NCBI GenBank assembly: GCA_018985225.1 | Contig: JADGIF010000037.1 | Location: forward strand, 1-30,618 | Origin: Amoeboradix gromovi | Taxonomy: Eukaryota > Sanchytriomycota > Sanchytriomycetes > Sanchytriales > Sanchytriaceae | Direction: 5' to 3' | DNA: 30,618 nt | Shown: piece after piece, positions 27,522-30,618 of the stretch | Layout of the letters: every line of letters starts with the position of its first letter | How positions within the stretch are numbered: the stretch's first letter is position 1 | Translations under genes and position numbers: made by a program | The notes under the pieces: model-generated | Databases searched by the model: none | The model's input: the letters and a program-made list of their open reading frames with translations, nothing else | What the model was told of the DNA's origin: nothing

Positions 27522-28679
27522 ATGTTCAAAATACATTTCTCAAAATTTAATGACGAATTCTATAACCATGCCATTGAAAAACTTACAGTAGCATTAAATC
27601 AAAAGAACAAACCGCAGCAGATTGTGGATGATATAATAGTCGAAGAGCTGGATTTGGGAACTTTACCACCAGCAATTGAGATACTAGAAATCGGAGAGCT
27701 TGATTTGTCCAGATTCAGAGGTATATTCCGGATCACTTACAGTGGAGATGCTTTTATTGTTATTAGAACCAAAATACAAGCAAATCCGTTTGTGAGTAAA
27801 CGTGGTGTAGCAGCCAATGCGCCGCTGGTAGTTCCAATAAAGATAAGGATTAGCAGATTGCGAATAAAGGGAATAGTTGGCCTTGTAATAGATAAAAGCA
27901 AGGGCATCACTGTCTCGATGAAAAACGAACCGTTGGAGAGCGTCTTGATTAGCAGTAGCTTTGACGAAACTCCAATGATTGCGAATTACTTACAGAATGA
28001 AATAGAGCAGAAGTTGCAGCTTCTGCTCACAGATGAGATACCTAGACTCATACATGAATACAGTTTAAAGAATTTCAATCAGGAGGAGGACGAAGTGGTA
28101 GAGGAGGTCTTGAGCGCATCCACTAGTGATCAGGAAGAATCATATGAATTAACTCAGGAAGATCTGCTGAATATGCAGAAGAGGTTTATAAGCATCAACG
28201 AGAAGTTCGAGGAGGACAAGGCTGGATTTTCAGAAATCACATCTATTTCTGATACTCACTCAATTCTGAGTAACGCAAGCACAGGGATAGTAAGAAGAAC
28301 TGAACTACCGCAATCGCTATCGAGAAGATTTAATAAAAGTAAAAGCATGGATAGCGAATTCGCTACTAAAAGGCCAAGTGTTGACAAAAGCGTAAATGAG
28401 CTGCATCCTATCAAAGAACTTAACAAGTCGCAGCCTGCTGTTTTTAGTAGAAGGTTGAGTAACTTATTAATGAGCAACCAGTCTCTATCACCGTTTCACC
28501 GTAATTATGAAAATTCAATGTTTAAGGCGTCACCCATAAAAAACAAGAACAAATCCGTTTACAGCGAAAGAACTAGTACTATGAGCAGGAGAAGTACTGA
28601 TCAAATGACGCTTGTGAAACCGAAAGTGCGATTAAAGAAGAAGCGAGTAATTGACTTGGAGAGATACTTTGGGAGCTAG
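27522..28679 (+). CDS. MDM34: MDM34, outer-membrane SMP-domain subunit of ERMES
   Basis: MDM34 is the mitochondrial member of ERMES, which tethers ER to mitochondria and moves phospholipids through SMP domains. 385 aa. The SMP domain spans about 1-190 with the family's opening FSKFNDEFYNHAIEKL, IVDDIIVEELDLGTLPP, EILEIGELDLSRFRGIF, YSGDAFIVI, QANPF, PLESVLISSSFD and EIPRLIHEYSL. The C-terminal half is acidic/serine-rich and disordered, ending in a basic stretch (KPKVRLKKKRVIDL). The ATG is preceded by TCAAGTTTCTC. Its stop is 23 bp from that of the convergent CTR gene. Confidence 0.93.
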   Translation: MFKIHFSKFNDEFYNHAIEKLTVALNQKNKPQQIVDDIIVEELDLGTLPPAIEILEIGELDLSRFRGIFRITYSGDAFIVIRTKIQANPFVSKRGVAANAPLVVPIKIRISRLRIKGIVGLVIDKSKGITVSMKNEPLESVLISSSFDETPMIANYLQNEIEQKLQLLLTDEIPRLIHEYSLKNFNQEEDEVVEEVLSASTSDQEESYELTQEDLLNMQKRFISINEKFEEDKAGFSEITSISDTHSILSNASTGIVRRTELPQSLSRRFNKSKSMDSEFATKRPSVDKSVNELHPIKELNKSQPAVFSRRLSNLLMSNQSLSPFHRNYENSMFKASPIKNKNKSVYSERTSTMSRRSTDQMTLVKPKVRLKKKRVIDLERYFGS

Positions 28680-28702
28680 CTACATTGTTAGCTGAATGGT
28701 AT

Positions 28703-29146
28703 TTATTGGTGACAAAGATACGCTTCTTTATCTTGGTGCTCCACTGGCTGCAATGCGTGCGCCACACCAGTGCCAAGAACAATAAATAAGATCACATAAA
28801 AATTGAATGTCATCATTGCTAGCATGAGCAATATGCCAATAAAAGACCTAATTGTAGTTTTTAGCGCATTCACGTATCTGTCCTGCTTTTTGCCAAGTTT
28901 CCTGAACTGATATCTACCAAGTAAGTCAATCGAGAAACTAGTGACGAAGAGAGCAAGCAATACTGCAGCAAATGCAGCCGCGCTATCGATGGTCCAGGTA
29001 TCAACTAAAATCGCAAATCCTGAAGTCTTAAAGTTAAACGAGGTCCCCATAGCCCCCATTGACATTGCTTCTGAGCTAGAGTTACTTTCGGATGACATAT
29101 TTGTACCGTCCATATGCATATGCTCTGAATCCATTGAGATTATCAT
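28703..29146 (-). CDS. CTR-family high-affinity copper transporter
   Basis: 147 aa. The N-terminus is Met/His-rich (MDSEHMHMDGTNMSS, MSMGAMG), as in extracellular copper-binding tails. Three transmembrane segments are visible (about 55-72, 97-112, 117-133). TM2 carries the essential MxxxM as MLAMMTFN, and TM3 has the GxxxG packing motif as GTGVAHAL. A C-terminal HxxHC-type tail reads YLCHQ. Trimeric Cu(I) import at plasma or vacuolar membrane is expected. The stop codon lies inside AATAAA (28702-28707). Confidence 0.93.
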   Translation of the reverse strand: MIISMDSEHMHMDGTNMSSESNSSSEAMSMGAMGTSFNFKTSGFAILVDTWTIDSAAAFAAVLLALFVTSFSIDLLGRYQFRKLGKKQDRYVNALKTTIRSFIGILLMLAMMTFNFYVILFIVLGTGVAHALQPVEHQDKEAYLCHQ

Positions 29147-29468
29147 TTACTCTTGTTTTGTATTGTACAAGTTAGTGGTAATTAATAATCTGATTGGTTC
29201 CTCTCAATAGGGTCTCCTCAGGCCCCTCATCAAAAAGTTTGGACATTATGTTGGATAAGTGTACCAAAGTGCTATACCATCAAAGAAGCCATAGTATAAG
29301 CAGTGGAACTCTGTTTATTAGAACCAATTTGACATATCCGCAGTGCTCCAATAAACGAACATGTAAATATTTCAAAATTTGAGCGATTTTTGATTGGCCA
29401 CAATCTTTTTGAAAACTCACCACAACTGGCATAAAGCGCTTGTTAGAGCATCAGAGGTGATCAACTCT

Positions 29469-29520
29469 TCATCGAGAGTCCCGGTTTGTTTGAAAATCAA
29501 GAATTCCGACAAACAAAAAT
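29469..29520 (-). pseudogene. C-terminal tail relic of a Fanzor/TnpB-type gene, minus strand
   Basis: The minus-strand frame reads FLFVGILDFQTNRDSR-stop, a diverged version of EILDFLRNQDF-stop. DNA similarity is mainly in GGAATTCTTGATTTTC and GGGACT. It is the weakest of the five tails and no zinc ribbon is readable next to it. Confidence 0.35.
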
Positions 29521-29843
29521 TAATAAGAAAGTTTATTGAGTCATAAATATTATTTAACTCTAGAAGATGATCAATTTGAGATGCAGAGTTTGTGCGATCG
29601 CTACAGATGATCTATAGAATTAAAGTAGATCACTTTTACATACTGCTTGTGCAGTAAAGGATATGAATTAAATTTGTGATTTGTACTTTCAAGTGACCAA
29701 TTGTTGCAAATGAATTATCTTTCCATTAATGTAGCAGCTCCTGGGCACTGAAGCATGCATTAATTGCTTATTAGCGATTTCTTTAGAATTAAGATTCAAG
29801 TACTGACCCGTTTACCACTTAAAAAGAACAAAACTCGCGTTTT

Positions 29844-30074
29844 GTGCCATTGGAAGTATCTGAAAAAGTATTATATGAAAATAAAGCGTCATGCAACCAC
29901 GATAAATACTTTATTAGATTGAGGTCTAAAGCTGCGCAAAAAATAAATAAACCCTTAAAAGTGAATTCCTCAAAAGGTAGATTCTTCAAACAAAGAAGTG
30001 TTGTATTTTTCCACCTATTTTCTAACAGCAACTCGCTATCGAAAACTACTTCTGTCCTGTCATATATTTTATAA
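29844..30074 (+). pseudogene. Possible N-terminal remnant of the nuclease gene at 30.3 kb
   Basis: A 76-codon + frame with KYFIRLRSKAAQK and LKVNSSKGRFF. In TnpB/Fanzor proteins a basic (F/M)RxRSKK segment followed by a small-residue strand occurs in the N-terminal half, so this could belong to the copy that follows on the same strand. It is equally compatible with a chance frame. The 29147-29468 and 29521-29843 stretches show nothing I can support. Confidence 0.25.
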
Positions 30075-30303
30075 TTACACATTCATGTTTCGATATAAAA
30101 ACACATCTCAGTTGGTAAACTGGCGTATCCTGGACTTCTAGAAAGGTCTAAGCAGTTTCCAGTGAGATTTTACTGGAAATCGCATGCTGGTTTTTCACCA
30201 CTCAGACGCAAAACTTAATTATGCAAAGACCAAAATTGACGCACTATAATATTTGTCTAAGGTAAATTCAGAATGGAGAAAGGAAACAGCTTGACTATTT
30301 TCT

Positions 30304-30618
30304 TGAATAAATCATTTATCGCGAATTTGTATGCATTATTGTATAATTTCAAGACTTTTCCAGATTTTTCAAATAGCTCAAATACTAGATATTCTTCCTT
30401 TTCGCAGATGGTAAATCAATTCTAAATAAATAACTAACAAGTACAGCATACAAAGACATGATCTTATACACTTACCATCGTTCAATACGAGCCAGCTGCC
30501 AAGTACCTTGTCGAGCAAGGTCGCAAGAAACATGGCTACAATGTCCCATTACGCATTCAAGGAACGCTTGAAGTTCAAGTGTAAGCAAAGAGGAAAGACG
30601 CTAGTTGAATGTAATGAA
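30304..30618 (+). pseudogene. Fanzor/TnpB-type nuclease gene, cut by the window edge
   Basis: From 30430 the + frame is open to the end of the window. It contains FNTSQLPSTLSSKVARNMAT followed by SHYAFKERLKFKCKQRGKTL and VECNE. SHYxFxxRLxxKxxxxGxxxxxxNE is the RuvC-II region of TnpB/Fanzor proteins, where the Glu is catalytic and is normally followed by YTSKTC and the zinc ribbon; those would lie outside the window. The preceding 140 bp repeat 21721-21862 and include LPFRRW, but are broken by stops (30427-30429 among them). It is therefore probably decayed upstream, although this end is the best preserved of all copies. Confidence 0.65.

Noticed and set aside
1-30618. CRISPR array, rRNA or phage genes
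   Set aside because: No regularly spaced direct repeats or conserved rRNA blocks; gene content is eukaryotic throughout.

Overview
This 30.6 kb window is nuclear DNA of an AT-rich, gene-dense, flagellated fungus or close relative. A radial spoke protein (RSP4/6 family) means a motile 9+2 flagellum. MDM34 (ERMES complex), a JSN1/PUF2-type RRM+PUF protein, NOP15, SNU23, SAP30 and an SH3-tailed single-pass membrane protein point to a zoosporic fungus (chytrid, blastoclad, aphelid or Rozella-like). I cannot fix the lineage further from sequence alone.

Layout from left to right: a fragment of a terminal-inverted-repeat element (1-70); NIPSNAP (-); VPS52 (-); SNU23, a seven-pass membrane protein and RSP4/6 (all +); a 302 bp inverted-repeat element and a nuclease-like relic; the SH3 membrane protein (-); relics; DNA ligase I and a small DEAD-box helicase (both -); relics; a TMEM62-like metallophosphoesterase (+); MTU1 (-) divergent from a membrane protein (+); a peroxiredoxin-like protein (-); SAP30 (+) convergent with a Tim17/NDUFA11-like protein (-); NOP15 (+); relics; the RRM+PUF protein (+); relics; FCF1 (-) divergent from mitochondrial ribosomal protein bL34m (+); MDM34 (+) convergent with a CTR copper transporter (-); relics running off the right end. 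The genes are housekeeping genes with no operon logic, but several serve mitochondria (NIPSNAP, MTU1, bL34m, MDM34, the DEAD-box protein, the Tim17-like protein) or ribosome assembly (NOP15, FCF1).

Three things stand out. (1) Three conserved genes become full-length only when a tiny intron of 19, 19 or 21 nt is removed. All three begin GTA and end TTAG. (2) About half of the genes have an AATAAA polyadenylation-type hexamer overlapping or touching the stop codon, and two divergent gene pairs have start codons only 15 and 25 bp apart, so untranslated regions must be minute. (3) The intergenic DNA is a graveyard of Fanzor/TnpB-type RNA-guided nuclease genes. Several diverged zinc-ribbon and RuvC-like fragments lie on both strands, five places share one C-terminal tail (EILDFL..QDF-stop), and a better-preserved copy is cut by the right edge of the window. 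These are read by eye from motifs. The 21.7-22.3 kb and 30.3-30.6 kb copies are the firmest; others are graded individually below.
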